Positions 24,830 through 33,766 are shown, counted from the first letter of the stretch. The stretch is DNA of 64,000 nt from Ruegeria meonggei (GCF_900172215.1 NZ_FWFP01000002.1:248001-312000); one strand, 5' to 3'. Translations and numbers: made by a program. Notes: a model not told the origin generated them from the letters alone.

Positions 24830-26326
24830 ATGACCAAACCGATCCCCGAGGTGACCCCAAACACCTGGAGCTTTCTGCGCGACCCAATGATCAAACCCAC
24901 GGGTTTTCGTGAATACGACGCCCGCTGGAAATACCCGGAAGAAATCAACCTGCCCGGTATGACGGCCCTTGGGCTGGGTCTGGGCACGCAAATGCGCAAG
25001 CGCGGAATCGAGCCGGTGATCGCCGTTGCGAACGACTATCGTGACTATTCGCTGTCGATCAAGAACGCGCTTATCCTCGGGCTGATGCAGGCTGGCATTC
25101 AGGTCAAGGATATCGGCCCGGCGCTTAGCCCTATGGCCTATTTCGCCCAGTTCCACCTGGATGTTCCTGCCGTCGCCATGGTAACGGCCAGCCACAACCC
25201 CAACGGTTGGACAGGTGTGAAAATGGGCTTTGACCGCCCACTGACCCATGGTCCGGACGAGATGTCGGAACTGCGCGACATTGTCCTGAACGGCCAAGGG
25301 GTTGCGCATGAGGGCGGATCTTATGAGTTCGTCGACGGCGTCAAAGAGGCCTATATCGATGACCTGGTCGGTGATTTCAAACTGTCTCGACCGCTCAAGA
25401 TTGTATGTGCCACCGGCAATGGCACAGCCGCGGCCTTTGCGCCTGAGATTTTTGAACGCATGGGTGTCGAAGTTGTGCACAGCCACACCCGGCTCGACTA
25501 TACTTTTCCCAACTACAACCCCAACCCCGAAGCCTTGGAGATGTTGCATGACATGTCCGACACCGTGAAATCCAGCGGGGCTGACATGGCACTGGGATTT
25601 GACGGGGACGGCGACCGTTGCGGCGTGGTGGACGACGAGGGCGAAGAGATTTTTGCCGATAAGGTCGGCGTCATCATGGCCCGCGATCTGGCCAAACTGT
25701 ATCCGAATGCAACCTTTGTGGCCGACGTGAAATCGACCGGCTTGTTTGCCAGCGACCCCGAGCTGATAGCACATGGCGTCAAGGCGGATTACTGGAAAAC
25801 CGGCCACAGCCACATGAAGCGTCGGGTCAAGGAAATCAACGCCCTGGCCGGGTTTGAGAAATCAGGCCACTACTTCTTGGCCGAACCGATTGGGCGCGGC
25901 TATGACTGCGGTATGCGGGTGGCTGTTGAGATCTGCAAGCTGATGGACCGGAACCCGAATAAGAGCATGTCGGACCTGCGCAAGGCACTGCCGAAAACGT
26001 GGTCGACACCGACCATGTCGCCTTATGCCTCGGATACCGAAAAATACGGCATCCTTGACCGTCTGGTAGACAAGCTGGTCGCCAAGGCCCGCGCCGGCGA
26101 CACTCTGGCAGGCCGCCCGATCAAAGAGGTTGTCACGGTCAACGGTGCTCGGGTCATTTTGGATAATGGTAGCTGGGGTCTTGTACGGGCATCATCGAAC
26201 ACCCCCAATCTGGTTGTGGTCTGTGAAAGCAGCGACAGCGAGGAAGAAATGCGCGCGATCTTCGCCGATATCGACGCGGTGATCCGCACCGAACCCGGGG
26301 TTGGCGATTACGATCAGACGATCTAG
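24830..26326 (+). CDS. Phosphomannomutase/phosphoglucomutase
   Basis: 498-residue alpha-D-phosphohexomutase. The phosphoserine is Ser121 in TASHNPNGWTG, the Mg2+ loop is DGDGDR (258-263), and the C-terminal domain has the phosphate-binding RASSNTPNL. It interconverts hexose-1-phosphate and hexose-6-phosphate to make nucleotide-sugar precursors. The N-terminus is longer than in the shortest PMMs. It follows kdsA by 14 bp on the same strand, consistent with supply of sugars for the capsule encoded by the kps genes. Mannose or glucose preference cannot be read. Confidence 0.93.
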   Translation: MTKPIPEVTPNTWSFLRDPMIKPTGFREYDARWKYPEEINLPGMTALGLGLGTQMRKRGIEPVIAVANDYRDYSLSIKNALILGLMQAGIQVKDIGPALSPMAYFAQFHLDVPAVAMVTASHNPNGWTGVKMGFDRPLTHGPDEMSELRDIVLNGQGVAHEGGSYEFVDGVKEAYIDDLVGDFKLSRPLKIVCATGNGTAAAFAPEIFERMGVEVVHSHTRLDYTFPNYNPNPEALEMLHDMSDTVKSSGADMALGFDGDGDRCGVVDDEGEEIFADKVGVIMARDLAKLYPNATFVADVKSTGLFASDPELIAHGVKADYWKTGHSHMKRRVKEINALAGFEKSGHYFLAEPIGRGYDCGMRVAVEICKLMDRNPNKSMSDLRKALPKTWSTPTMSPYASDTEKYGILDRLVDKLVAKARAGDTLAGRPIKEVVTVNGARVILDNGSWGLVRASSNTPNLVVVCESSDSEEEMRAIFADIDAVIRTEPGVGDYDQTI

Positions 26327-26333
26327 GACAGTC

Positions 26334-26361
26334 AGGCGGGGCGCGCTAAGCGCCCCCGCCT
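26334..26361. terminator. Terminator-like hairpin between convergent genes
   Basis: AGGCGGGGCGC and GCGCCCCCGCCT pair with one bulge around a short CTAA-type loop, ending on the stop codon of the minus-strand AsmA gene. No long T-run, but the stem is very GC-rich. Confidence 0.6.
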
Positions 26362-28340
26362 CAATCTCCGCCCAGCAGCTTTAGCAGACCTTTTTTGGCC
26401 TCTTCTTCAAGCTTGTTCTTCACCGCATCTTCGATGTCTTCGGTCTCGGTCACTGTGGTTCCCAACTCGCCCCCGACCTTATCCAGAACCTTTTGCTTGG
26501 CGTCATCTTCCAGATCCTTCAGCTTTCCTTCTGCCGCGGCCTCAATCACCTTGGTCAGATCGGGTTTGATCGAAGGGTTGCTCCACGGTCCGACAATCCG
26601 GACGGGAACCGACAAGCCCTCGCCGGAATTGGCGCGCAGGGCCACCGGAGTGAACAAATAGTCGATCCGGCGTCCGCCGATATCAACCTGCCCTGTGCCG
26701 TCAGCCCGGAAGTTATCCAGAGACATCAGCAGATCCTTGTTGGTCAGAACCCCTTTGTCGATCGTAATGCTGGCCGACAGACTGTTGAAAACAGTCGTTC
26801 CGCCAGAGCCCTTGCCACGCCCCATTAGCCGGTCAAGATCAAGGCCGGAGATCACCCCCTGCCCCACGTTCAGATTTCCCTTACCGCCGAGCGAACGCAT
26901 AATCTGGTTTTCGGTCTGACCCACGCCCAGAAAATCGAACGCGCCCGAGCCGGAACCGGTAAAGCGGTCGATCCCCCCCAGCGTCGACAAGGCTTGTTGG
27001 ATATCTATATTCTTGGCATTCAGCTTGCCGCCGACCGACAGCCCATTCCGGTTATTGGCAACCACCTGCCCGTTCAATTGCCCCGAAAACAGTGTGGCCG
27101 GGTTCATACGCAGAACCGCGCGGGACCTGTCCAGGCTGAGTGTCAGAACACTTGGCCCCAGCGTCAATTCCGGAACCGCAATCGAATTAGCTTTCAGGCG
27201 TATCTCTCCGTTGGCTAGGGCCAGAGCCGAGGCATCTATCCGCTCTGTCGACCAGCCGCTATCTTGCGAAGGGCCCGCGCCTGATCCACCGCCACCACCG
27301 GTTGCCGCAGGCTCAGAGGATGCCGCGTTATACCGCGACAGGTCGATATCGCCGCCTTCCAGCTTTGCCGTGATCTTTGGCGGGTCCGAAATCTCGATAT
27401 CGGCCTCACCGGTCAGGCGGTTGTTGTCCAGTTGCGCCACCATATTGCGCAGTGAAACCCGGCCCTCTTTGGTATAGGTCATATTCGCGGACACATCGGC
27501 CACGCGCCCCAACCCAAAGGGCACACCTGTACCTGCCTGCCCAAAGGCCGCGAGCATCCGTTCTGTTTCTTGCGTTTTGACCTCCAGCTTGCCGTCCATC
27601 TCACCGGTCAGGTTGACGCGCCCGTCGAAACCGACCTCACCACCCGGTGCCGTCAAGGCCAGCTTTAACGGCGTAACAGCACCCGATGCATAGGCTGGCA
27701 GATCCTGGATCTTTAAATCGATGTTGACCTTGCCACCCGGCACCCGCATCCCGGCCTTCATCACCATGGGTGAGGTTGGACCGGGCCAACTGGCCGCAAG
27801 GTCGACATTCGAAAAATCAAACGTCGTCACCCCGTTTTCGACGTAAATCAACCGCGCGTTGGTCAGCTCGAGACGATCCAAAGTGACCTGGCCTGTTTCC
27901 GAGCCTGATGGCGCGCTGCCGCTACTACTGCTTCCGCCTGTTGGTGCCGGAGCAGCCACGGCCTCAAGCTCCCAATTGCCGCGCCCGTCTGACAGTTCAA
28001 GGCGCAACACCGGGTTATCCGCGATGACACGCCTGATCCGCAAGTCTCCGTTCAGCAGCGCCGCAGCGTCTACCCCCACGGCCAGGCTTTGGGCGCTCAG
28101 CATCGGTTCCGATCCGGCCCAAGGCGCATTACCAAACGTGACCGGCCCGGTCTCCAGCCCCAGAACGGGCCAGAAGGACAGGTTCACGTCCCCCGACAGC
28201 GTCAGGTCGCGGCCGGTCTGCCCTTTGACCTGCTCGGCCAGAATCGACGCCAGCTTGTCGCCCGGCATCAGCAAAAGGGCGCCAATCACCAGCCCGATAA
28301 TGACCACAAATAGAAACAGGGTGCGCAACAGCCACTTCAT
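26361..28340 (-). CDS. AsmA family protein
   Basis: 659 residues. An N-terminal membrane anchor (WLLRTLFLFVVIIGLVIGALLL) is followed by the AsmA N-terminal domain and repeated beta-rich stretches, and the C-terminal third is an AsmA_2 domain (FNSLSASITIDKGVLTN, DNFRADGTGQVDIGG). AsmA-like proteins are thought to be bridge-like lipid transporters across the periplasm and influence outer membrane assembly. A Gly/Ser/Pro-rich linker lies near residue 130-145 and another near 350. ATG 28340 is used because GGAGAG lies upstream; an earlier in-frame ATG would extend into the rimO promoter. Divergent from rimO. Confidence 0.87.
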   Translation of the reverse strand: MKWLLRTLFLFVVIIGLVIGALLLMPGDKLASILAEQVKGQTGRDLTLSGDVNLSFWPVLGLETGPVTFGNAPWAGSEPMLSAQSLAVGVDAAALLNGDLRIRRVIADNPVLRLELSDGRGNWELEAVAAPAPTGGSSSSGSAPSGSETGQVTLDRLELTNARLIYVENGVTTFDFSNVDLAASWPGPTSPMVMKAGMRVPGGKVNIDLKIQDLPAYASGAVTPLKLALTAPGGEVGFDGRVNLTGEMDGKLEVKTQETERMLAAFGQAGTGVPFGLGRVADVSANMTYTKEGRVSLRNMVAQLDNNRLTGEADIEISDPPKITAKLEGGDIDLSRYNAASSEPAATGGGGGSGAGPSQDSGWSTERIDASALALANGEIRLKANSIAVPELTLGPSVLTLSLDRSRAVLRMNPATLFSGQLNGQVVANNRNGLSVGGKLNAKNIDIQQALSTLGGIDRFTGSGSGAFDFLGVGQTENQIMRSLGGKGNLNVGQGVISGLDLDRLMGRGKGSGGTTVFNSLSASITIDKGVLTNKDLLMSLDNFRADGTGQVDIGGRRIDYLFTPVALRANSGEGLSVPVRIVGPWSNPSIKPDLTKVIEAAAEGKLKDLEDDAKQKVLDKVGGELGTTVTETEDIEDAVKNKLEEEAKKGLLKLLGGD

Positions 28341-28435
28341 TTTTCTGCTCTCCGCTTTTTGGCATGCGTTGAAAAGATCATTCAAAGCCTGCGTCACATT
28401 TGCAAGGGGAAGCTTTCCCCTCTATACGCCGCGCC

Positions 28436-29824
28436 ATGACCACAAACCCGCCAAGCCTCCGCCCCGACCTAGCGCCTGCCGCTCGGATCACCGATACGCC
28501 TCGCCCGAACCAGCCGACTATCGGCATGGTGTCTTTGGGCTGCCCCAAGGCTTTGGTCGATAGTGAGCGTATTCTGACCCGCCTGCGCGCAGAAGGGTAC
28601 GGAATATCACCGGACTATTCAGGGGCGGATGCCGTGATCGTGAACACCTGCGGTTTTCTCGACAGCGCCAAGGCGGAATCGCTGGACGCCATCGGCGAGG
28701 CGCTGGTTGAGAACGGCAAGGTCATCGTGACCGGCTGCCTGGGGGCAGAACCGGACTATATCCGCGAACACCACCCGCGCATCATGGCCGTTACCGGGCC
28801 ACATCAATACGAACAGGTGCTGGACGCCGTGCATAGTGCTGTCCCACCGGACCCCGACCCGTTTGTAGACCTGCTGCCAGCCGCCGGCGTGCAGCTGACC
28901 CCGCGCCATTACAGTTACCTGAAAATCTCTGAGGGTTGTAACCACAAGTGCAAGTTCTGCATCATTCCCGACATGCGCGGCAAGCTGGCCAGCCGCCCGG
29001 CCCATGCGGTCCTGCGTGAGGCTGAGAAGCTGGTCGACAACGGGGTGCGCGAGCTGTTGGTGATCTCACAGGACACTTCGGCCTATGGGTTGGACAGAAG
29101 GTACGACGTGAACCCGTGGAAAGACCGAGAGGTGCGCAGCCACATTACCGACCTGGCGCGCGAGCTGGGGCGGTTCGATGCTTGGGTCCGGCTGCACTAT
29201 GTCTACCCCTACCCGCATGTGCGTGATCTTATTCCGTTGATGGCAGACGCGGGGTGTAACGTGTTGCCCTACCTGGATATTCCGTTCCAGCACGCCCACC
29301 CGGATGTGCTGAAACGCATGGCGCGCCCGGCCGCCGGGGCCAAGACGCTGGACGAGATTGCCGCATGGCGCGCGACCTGCCCGGATATCACCTTGCGGTC
29401 GACCTTTATTGTTGGATACCCCGGTGAGACCGAGGCCGAGTTTCAGACCCTTCTGGATTGGATGGACGAAGCGCAGCTGGACCGCGTCGGCTGTTTCCAA
29501 TACGAAAACGTCGCCGGTGCCCGGTCGAACGACCTGCCCGATCATGTTCCGTCCGAGGTCAAACAGGACCGCTGGGACCGCTTCATGGAAAAGGCGCAAG
29601 CGATATCCGAGGCCAAGCTGGCCGCCAAAGTCGGTCAGACCATCGACGTGATCGTTGACGAGGTCGATGACGAGGCCGCCACCTGCCGCACCAAGTCCGA
29701 CGCGCCCGAGATCGACGGGAACCTGTTCATCGACGAAGGGTATGAGGCCCTCAAGCCCGGCGACATCGTCACGGTCGAGGTGGACGAGGCGGGCGAGTAT
29801 GATCTGTGGGGCAAGCTGCGCTGA
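28436..29824 (+). CDS. rimO: Ribosomal protein S12 methylthiotransferase RimO
   Basis: 462-residue radical-SAM enzyme that adds a methylthio group to Asp88 of ribosomal protein S12. It has the N-terminal UPF0004 domain with three cysteines ([23 protein letters not shown]), the radical-SAM cluster Cys168, Cys172 and Cys175 (CNHKCKFC), and a C-terminal TRAM domain (from about 395). ATG 28436 starts MTTNPPSL. Single gene, divergent from the AsmA gene with 95 bp between. Confidence 0.95.
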   Translation: MTTNPPSLRPDLAPAARITDTPRPNQPTIGMVSLGCPKALVDSERILTRLRAEGYGISPDYSGADAVIVNTCGFLDSAKAESLDAIGEALVENGKVIVTGCLGAEPDYIREHHPRIMAVTGPHQYEQVLDAVHSAVPPDPDPFVDLLPAAGVQLTPRHYSYLKISEGCNHKCKFCIIPDMRGKLASRPAHAVLREAEKLVDNGVRELLVISQDTSAYGLDRRYDVNPWKDREVRSHITDLARELGRFDAWVRLHYVYPYPHVRDLIPLMADAGCNVLPYLDIPFQHAHPDVLKRMARPAAGAKTLDEIAAWRATCPDITLRSTFIVGYPGETEAEFQTLLDWMDEAQLDRVGCFQYENVAGARSNDLPDHVPSEVKQDRWDRFMEKAQAISEAKLAAKVGQTIDVIVDEVDDEAATCRTKSDAPEIDGNLFIDEGYEALKPGDIVTVEVDEAGEYDLWGKLR

Positions 29825-29938
29825 CGCGGCCTGCCCGGTCACCACAGATAGGGCAAGCGTTAGTCAAGTTTATTGGTGGTTGCTCTGCAAATCGCGGATC
29901 ATGTCAGGACACCCGGAACCCTTGTGAAGGAGAGTCCA

Positions 29939-30295
29939 ATGTCCCGTCTTCGCCCCTTTACGCTGAAATGCGTTGCGGTGATCCTCGCTGCTCAGTTTGT
30001 TGCCGTGCCCGTCTACGCCGATGGTATCAGCATCAGTTCAGGCGGTGTCATAGTTGTAGGTTCCAAGTCGTCAGGCATCCTCCGCAGCAAACATCGCGTG
30101 CAAAGGTATTATGTCGCGCCCAGACCGCATCACCACAAAGCCAGGCCGAAGGTGCACTTCGTCAAGCCTGTCAAGCGTCATCGCCGTTTGCGGCTGGGGC
30201 ATCACCCGAAACGGCAGTCGCCTTACTACATCCCACAGAAATACGGCATTCAGCACCGGAACTATCACCGTCGGGGGTTACGCCATCGTTACTGA
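29939..30295 (+). CDS. Small secreted His/Arg-rich basic protein
   Basis: 118 residues. GAAGGAGAG precedes the ATG. A signal peptide runs to about VYADG, and the mature part is highly basic with repeated RYY, HHHK, KRHRR, HRRLR and NYHRRG clusters and many tyrosines. No domain is recognised. The composition suggests binding of metal, nucleic acid or polyanionic surface polymers, but this is speculation. Isolated gene, 114 bp after rimO; its 3' end converges with a lipoprotein gene. Such proteins are frequent but uncharacterised in Rhodobacterales. Confidence 0.68.
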   Translation: MSRLRPFTLKCVAVILAAQFVAVPVYADGISISSGGVIVVGSKSSGILRSKHRVQRYYVAPRPHHHKARPKVHFVKPVKRHRRLRLGHHPKRQSPYYIPQKYGIQHRNYHRRGLRHRY

Positions 30296-30321
30296 CCCCC
30301 AATCGACGAAGGGCAGGCAAC

Positions 30322-30342
30322 AAAAAACCGCCCCGAGGGCGG
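30322..30342 (-). terminator. Terminator of the small lipoprotein gene
   Basis: On the minus strand CCGCCC-tcg-GGGCGG is followed by TTTTTTG, a classic intrinsic terminator. A second hairpin without a T-run lies between it and the gene at 30362-30389 (GCGGGCGGCTT with AAGCCGCCCGC, 11-bp stem). Confidence 0.85.
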
Positions 30343-30396
30343 CGCAGATACAAGGGGTGGTGCGGGCGGCTTGTGCAAAAGCCGCCCGCGGAATGC

Positions 30397-30585
30397 TTAT
30401 TGTGCGACCGGGTTACACACGGTCTGACCTGCTTCGGTTGTCGCCAGTTCGGTACCAGCCGGGCAGCTTGGTGTGCCAAACTTGTCATACTCGGGCGTGA
30501 TGTAAACCGGGGTCGGCTCCTCTTGCTGCGAGCATGCAGCCAATACCAAGGCAATTGCGCTAACGGCAGCAAATTTGAGTTTCAT
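30397..30585 (-). CDS. Small predicted lipoprotein
   Basis: 62 residues. MKLKFAAVSAIALVLAAC is a type II signal with the lipobox LAAC, so Cys18 would be lipidated after processing. The mature part has two further cysteines (PSCPAGTE and QTVCNP) that could form a disulfide. ATG 30585 is preferred over an ATG 9 bases upstream because AGAGGA is better spaced. No family is recognised. The mature protein is only about 45 residues. Two hairpins and a terminator follow. Confidence 0.72.
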   Translation of the reverse strand: MKLKFAAVSAIALVLAACSQQEEPTPVYITPEYDKFGTPSCPAGTELATTEAGQTVCNPVAQ

Positions 30586-30813
30586 GTCCGTCAATCCTCT
30601 TTTAAATTTCTGATTTTGCCCAAGAATTCGGGGCCGGAATCAGAATACGGTCTCCGTGGCGTCATTGCAATGATTTCAATCACATGATCGTGAGTAAAGG
30701 CGAAACCACGCCTGTAAGGTGATCAAAATCAGCAGTTTTTTGAGCAACTTCTACCGTTTTTCGCGTATCACTCTAGAATATTTCTGGACATCAGCCAAAG
30801 ACGGAGTAGCCAA

Positions 30814-31056
30814 ATGTCAGATAGCCCAAACATCGCTCAAAAAGGGCCGTACCCGATCGAAGTAACCGAAGGAAAAAGCTATTTCTGGTGTTCCTGCGGG
30901 CAGTCCAAACGGCAACCTTTTTGTGATGGATCGCACAAGGGCACGGAGTTCGAACCCGTCAAATACACGGCTGACAGCAGCAAAAAGGTCTTTTTCTGCG
31001 GCTGCAAACATAGCGCAAAGATGCCCCTGTGTGACGGGTCGCATTCCAAACTTTAA
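30814..31056 (+). CDS. Tandem CDGSH iron-sulfur domain protein
   Basis: 80 residues containing two mitoNEET-type CDGSH motifs: C-x-C-x9-CDGSH at about 28-43 and again CGCKHSAKMPLCDGSH at about 62-77. Each motif (three Cys and one His) binds a [2Fe-2S] cluster with characteristic redox-labile coordination. Bacterial double-CDGSH proteins of this size are known but their role is unsettled (iron handling, redox signalling). Its stop abuts the end of a convergent DUF6455 gene. An AT-rich 219-bp leader upstream probably holds its promoter. Confidence 0.9.
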   Translation: MSDSPNIAQKGPYPIEVTEGKSYFWCSCGQSKRQPFCDGSHKGTEFEPVKYTADSSKKVFFCGCKHSAKMPLCDGSHSKL

Positions 31057-31317
31057 TCAGACCTTCAGCGCATTCAGAAGATCAGCGTTGGCGCAAAAAT
31101 CCGGGGCGGCGCTCGCTTCGGATTGCAGCTCGGACAGCCACGCCATACACCGCCCGCTGCACCTAGACGCTCGGCAACGTGTCACCAACTCGGCGTATTT
31201 GTCGGCCGACAGACGGCCTTCAACCATCGCCTCGGCCAGAGAGATATTCATGCAGCGCGCGACGGATCGGGTGAGCCAAAAGTGCTTTTCAACATCTCCC
31301 AATACGTCCCGCGTCAT
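31057..31317 (-). CDS. DUF6455-like cysteine protein, copy 3 of 3
   Basis: 86 residues. N-terminal helical part (TRDVLGDVEKHFWLTRSVARCM), then a Cys-rich segment RCRASRCSGRC and a C-terminal DFCANADLLNAL that aligns by eye with the two genes upstream. The middle cysteine is displaced by two positions relative to the C-x2-C-x5-C of its paralogues. It starts with ATGA overlap on the preceding copy, indicating translational coupling. Function unknown; the conserved cysteines suggest metal or Fe-S binding. Common in Rhodobacterales as short single-domain proteins. Confidence 0.7.
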   Translation of the reverse strand: MTRDVLGDVEKHFWLTRSVARCMNISLAEAMVEGRLSADKYAELVTRCRASRCSGRCMAWLSELQSEASAAPDFCANADLLNALKV

Positions 31318-31586
31318 CTCATTTCCTGCTCTTGCAGTGCCTTCAGTGCGGCAAAGCGCTGTTGATTGATGCATGCTTCCGGAGCATTGCTGGCAGCGTG
31401 ATGCCGGCTTAGCCAATTCGGGCATTCCTTGGCCCAGCTACAACCGCGACAGAATTCGATCATGTCCGCCCAGTCCTGCTGCGACAAATACCCCTTTCGA
31501 TGTGCTGCGACCACATCCGTACCCGTGGTCTTGCCCATTTGCTGGACAAGACGGAAATGGGTCATGATCTGTCCGAGACGCGGCAT
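31314..31586 (-). CDS. DUF6455-like cysteine protein, copy 2 of 3
   Basis: 90 residues, same architecture as the flanking paralogues: an N-terminal helix, the motif CRGCSWAKEC (C-x2-C-x5-C) and a downstream EACINQQRFAAL that supplies a fourth cysteine. It overlaps the next copy by 4 bp and follows the previous one by 15 bp, so the three form one transcript. No function can be assigned. Confidence 0.72.
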   Translation of the reverse strand: MPRLGQIMTHFRLVQQMGKTTGTDVVAAHRKGYLSQQDWADMIEFCRGCSWAKECPNWLSRHHAASNAPEACINQQRFAALKALQEQEMR

Positions 31587-31601
31587 TGTACGCTCCAGCG
31601 G

Positions 31602-31853
31602 CTAGGGTATCAATTTACTGAGAAGGTCCTGGTTCCGGCAATATTCCGGTGTTCGCTGCGCGATTTCATCACGATCCAGGAAAGCCTGGCAATGGCCCGG
31701 GTTCGGACAATCCGTACATCGGATGACAGCGTCAGAAATCTCATCGATCGAGACATCCCCACCGATCGCTGCATTTTCCAGATCAACCCCGAGTTTCGTG
31801 GCCATCCGGTCGACAAGACCAGCATGCAGCCTCAGCGTTTCTCGGTTGGGCAT
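31602..31853 (-). CDS. DUF6455-like cysteine protein, copy 1 of 3
   Basis: 83 residues, first of the triplet. CTDCPNPGHC gives C-x2-C-x5-C and EYCRNQDLLSKL adds the fourth cysteine. ATG 31853 is chosen because the product then begins like the others; codons upstream in the same frame are not needed. Divergence among the three copies is high in sequence but the cysteine pattern is retained, suggesting that the cysteines matter. Confidence 0.72.
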   Translation of the reverse strand: MPNRETLRLHAGLVDRMATKLGVDLENAAIGGDVSIDEISDAVIRCTDCPNPGHCQAFLDRDEIAQRTPEYCRNQDLLSKLIP

Positions 31854-31923
31854 TGAATGTCCTTTCCCTTTCGCACGTACGGGGAAGGATAGCTCAAGTT
31901 GGCGTTGGGCCATTTGACTCAGG

Positions 31924-32292
31924 TCAAAGCCTGGTGCCGATGTAATCCAGATAGGCCCGCGTGGCGTCCTGCACGCGGCGAAAGCGATCTCCGCCCAGCT
32001 TTTTGCCGCCGTACCAACGGGTGACTATCACGACGTGCCCCTCAAGCCCGGCGCGATCCAACATGCGCAGGATCACCATGCCTGCGCCACTTTCACCGTC
32101 ATCAGCCTTGAGCGCACCCGTCGGTAAAACGGCCGCCCAGGTGTTGTGCGTGGCCTTTGCATAAGATTTGTCGGATTTGAGGTCCCGCAATACCGCATCT
32201 ACGTCAGCTCGCGACTGAACCGGGGCTCCGGACACCGCGTATTTCGACCCGCGATCTGTCAGGATCACACCAAGCCGTGTTATCGCCGTCAT
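31924..32292 (-). CDS. IMPACT/YigZ family protein (UPF0029 N-terminal domain only)
   Basis: 122 residues. HNTWAAVLP, DDGESGAG and VTRWYGGKKLGGDRF are the signature blocks of the Impact N-terminal domain of YigZ (about 200 residues in E. coli). The C-terminal domain of YigZ is missing, so this is a single-domain form. Function in bacteria is unclear; eukaryotic IMPACT binds GCN1. It overlaps the upstream M48 peptidase gene by 4 bp (ATGA), so the two are co-translated. Confidence 0.82.
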   Translation of the reverse strand: MTAITRLGVILTDRGSKYAVSGAPVQSRADVDAVLRDLKSDKSYAKATHNTWAAVLPTGALKADDGESGAGMVILRMLDRAGLEGHVVIVTRWYGGKKLGGDRFRRVQDATRAYLDYIGTRL

Positions 32293-32996
32293 TCTGTCAG
32301 CCCAAGCTGGCGCGCGGTATCCAGAACGATCTGAACGCGCTGCGCGTTTGGCGGATGCGTGCCCAAAAAACGATCACCCGGATCGGGAATGCGGGCGAAG
32401 TACTTTGCGCCGACCAGCGGGTTATAGCCCGCGTTATGGGTAATGATGGTACCAAGCTGATCGGCCTCAAGCTCAAATTCTTTCACATTGATCTGAGTAC
32501 CAACTTCGGCCCCCAGTTTCTGCGAGCGTTCAAGGTCTTTCCCGTCTTCACCGTACAGCTTTCCCAGATCGCCGAAGATGACGGCGCTTTCTTTTGCGTT
32601 TTGCGTCTGTCGACCGATGTGACCCAACACATGGTGGGCTGCTTCATGCCCCATCACAAACGCCAGCTCATCCGCATTCTGCGCCGATTGGATCATCGCG
32701 CGGGTGAAAATGATAACTGGCTGATCTCTGTCGTCTACGGTCTGAAAGGCATTGGCAGGCGCGCGCGGATTCAGATCGACCAGAATCGTGAAATCACAAT
32801 TGCTGACCTTGGCCTGCCGCAGACATTCGGCGCGCGCTTCCTTGCCAACCTTGCGACTAATTTCCTGAAAGGTTCGAGCCTCAACCTGAAAGTCCGCGGA
32901 TTCCTGCGACCATTCGGTCACCGGCTGAATACGCGGGGTGTCGGTGCTGCAGGTCGCCAGCACCAGGGGAAACAGCAAAAAGGTCAAACGGCGCAT
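32289..32996 (-). CDS. M48 family metallopeptidase, exported
   Basis: 235 residues. The zinc motif HEAAH is at 117-121 and the third ligand is probably Glu175 in ELEAD. The N-terminal MRRLTFLLFPLVLATC has a possible lipobox ending at Cys16, but Thr at the -1 position is unusual, so lipoprotein processing is uncertain. Relatives are periplasmic BepA/LoiP-type or small M48 lipoproteins that degrade misfolded envelope proteins. First gene of a two-gene unit with the IMPACT protein. Confidence 0.87.
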   Translation of the reverse strand: MRRLTFLLFPLVLATCSTDTPRIQPVTEWSQESADFQVEARTFQEISRKVGKEARAECLRQAKVSNCDFTILVDLNPRAPANAFQTVDDRDQPVIIFTRAMIQSAQNADELAFVMGHEAAHHVLGHIGRQTQNAKESAVIFGDLGKLYGEDGKDLERSQKLGAEVGTQINVKEFELEADQLGTIITHNAGYNPLVGAKYFARIPDPGDRFLGTHPPNAQRVQIVLDTARQLGLTE

Positions 32997-33118
32997 TCAT
33001 ATTCCTTTGAAACGGCGACCCCGTTTGAAAAACCATAGCGCGGTGTCAGCAGGATCGCCACTGCCGGATTGCGATTGAGCGGGTTGCATTGCGCGCGCGC
33101 GCCCGGCACTCTGGTTGC

Positions 33119-33367
33119 ATGTTTTCGATTGAGCATGAATTCGACTCGACGGTTATTACTCTGGTGGACGAAGGCGCCAAGCCTTTGCAGGAGGATGTTG
33201 TCATCAACAGCTTTGCTGAATGTGTAACAATAGAGCAGTTGGACCCGCGCACGGACCAGATGCAAAAGATAACCCTTTCACCCGAACAGGTGCGCGATCT
33301 GGCCGCGGCGCTGGATCTGCCGGAAGGGGTGTATCAGATTCACGAGACACCACCTCAGGGCGCATAG
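33119..33367 (+). CDS. Small hypothetical protein
   Basis: 82 residues with a regular, acidic, non-repetitive sequence (FDSTVITLVDEGAKPLQEDV, then FAECVTIEQLDP and PEQVRDLAAALDLPEG), which looks like a real small folded protein. No family is recognised. The start at ATG 33119 lacks a clear ribosome-binding site. Its 3' end overlaps the convergent DUF167 gene by 13 bp. Plausible but unassigned. Confidence 0.6.
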   Translation: MFSIEHEFDSTVITLVDEGAKPLQEDVVINSFAECVTIEQLDPRTDQMQKITLSPEQVRDLAAALDLPEGVYQIHETPPQGA

Positions 33368-33630
33368 ACAAACACCTTGTCCCGCGCGGCCTGCCCCTGT
33401 TTCAAGATCAGGGCCGAGGGCGCAACACCCAGTGCCGCTGCGAGTATCTTGCGCACGGCATCGTTGGCCTTGCCGTTTTCCGGTGCGGCCGTGACGGTGA
33501 TACGTATCGCACCAATGTCAACAACGATGCTGTCTTTAGCTGCCTTGGGTGTGACCCGCACCGCAATCGCAGCACCGGGTATTGCGAGGCCGCTTAGATC
33601 GGGCATGTCACGCAGTTTTGGTTTCGCCAT
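33355..33630 (-). CDS. DUF167 (YggU) family protein
   Basis: 91 residues. The conserved core is visible: VRVTPKAAKDSI, VTAAPENGKAN and ILKQGQAARDK, which match the DUF167/YggU fold. Function is not established. The family is typically 90-100 residues, so this is full length. It ends on the convergent small hypothetical gene. Confidence 0.88.
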   Translation of the reverse strand: MAKPKLRDMPDLSGLAIPGAAIAVRVTPKAAKDSIVVDIGAIRITVTAAPENGKANDAVRKILAAALGVAPSALILKQGQAARDKVFVYAP

Positions 33631-33766
33631 AGACCTCTCCTGATCTCAAACACTCTTGCATGGGGGGCTGGGGAATGAAATTGATCCAGCCAATCCAGCT
33701 GTTTGCTCTTGAAACCTGCCAGATGCTCAACCAGATACAGACTGCCCATGTAAAGGAAGTTAACAT

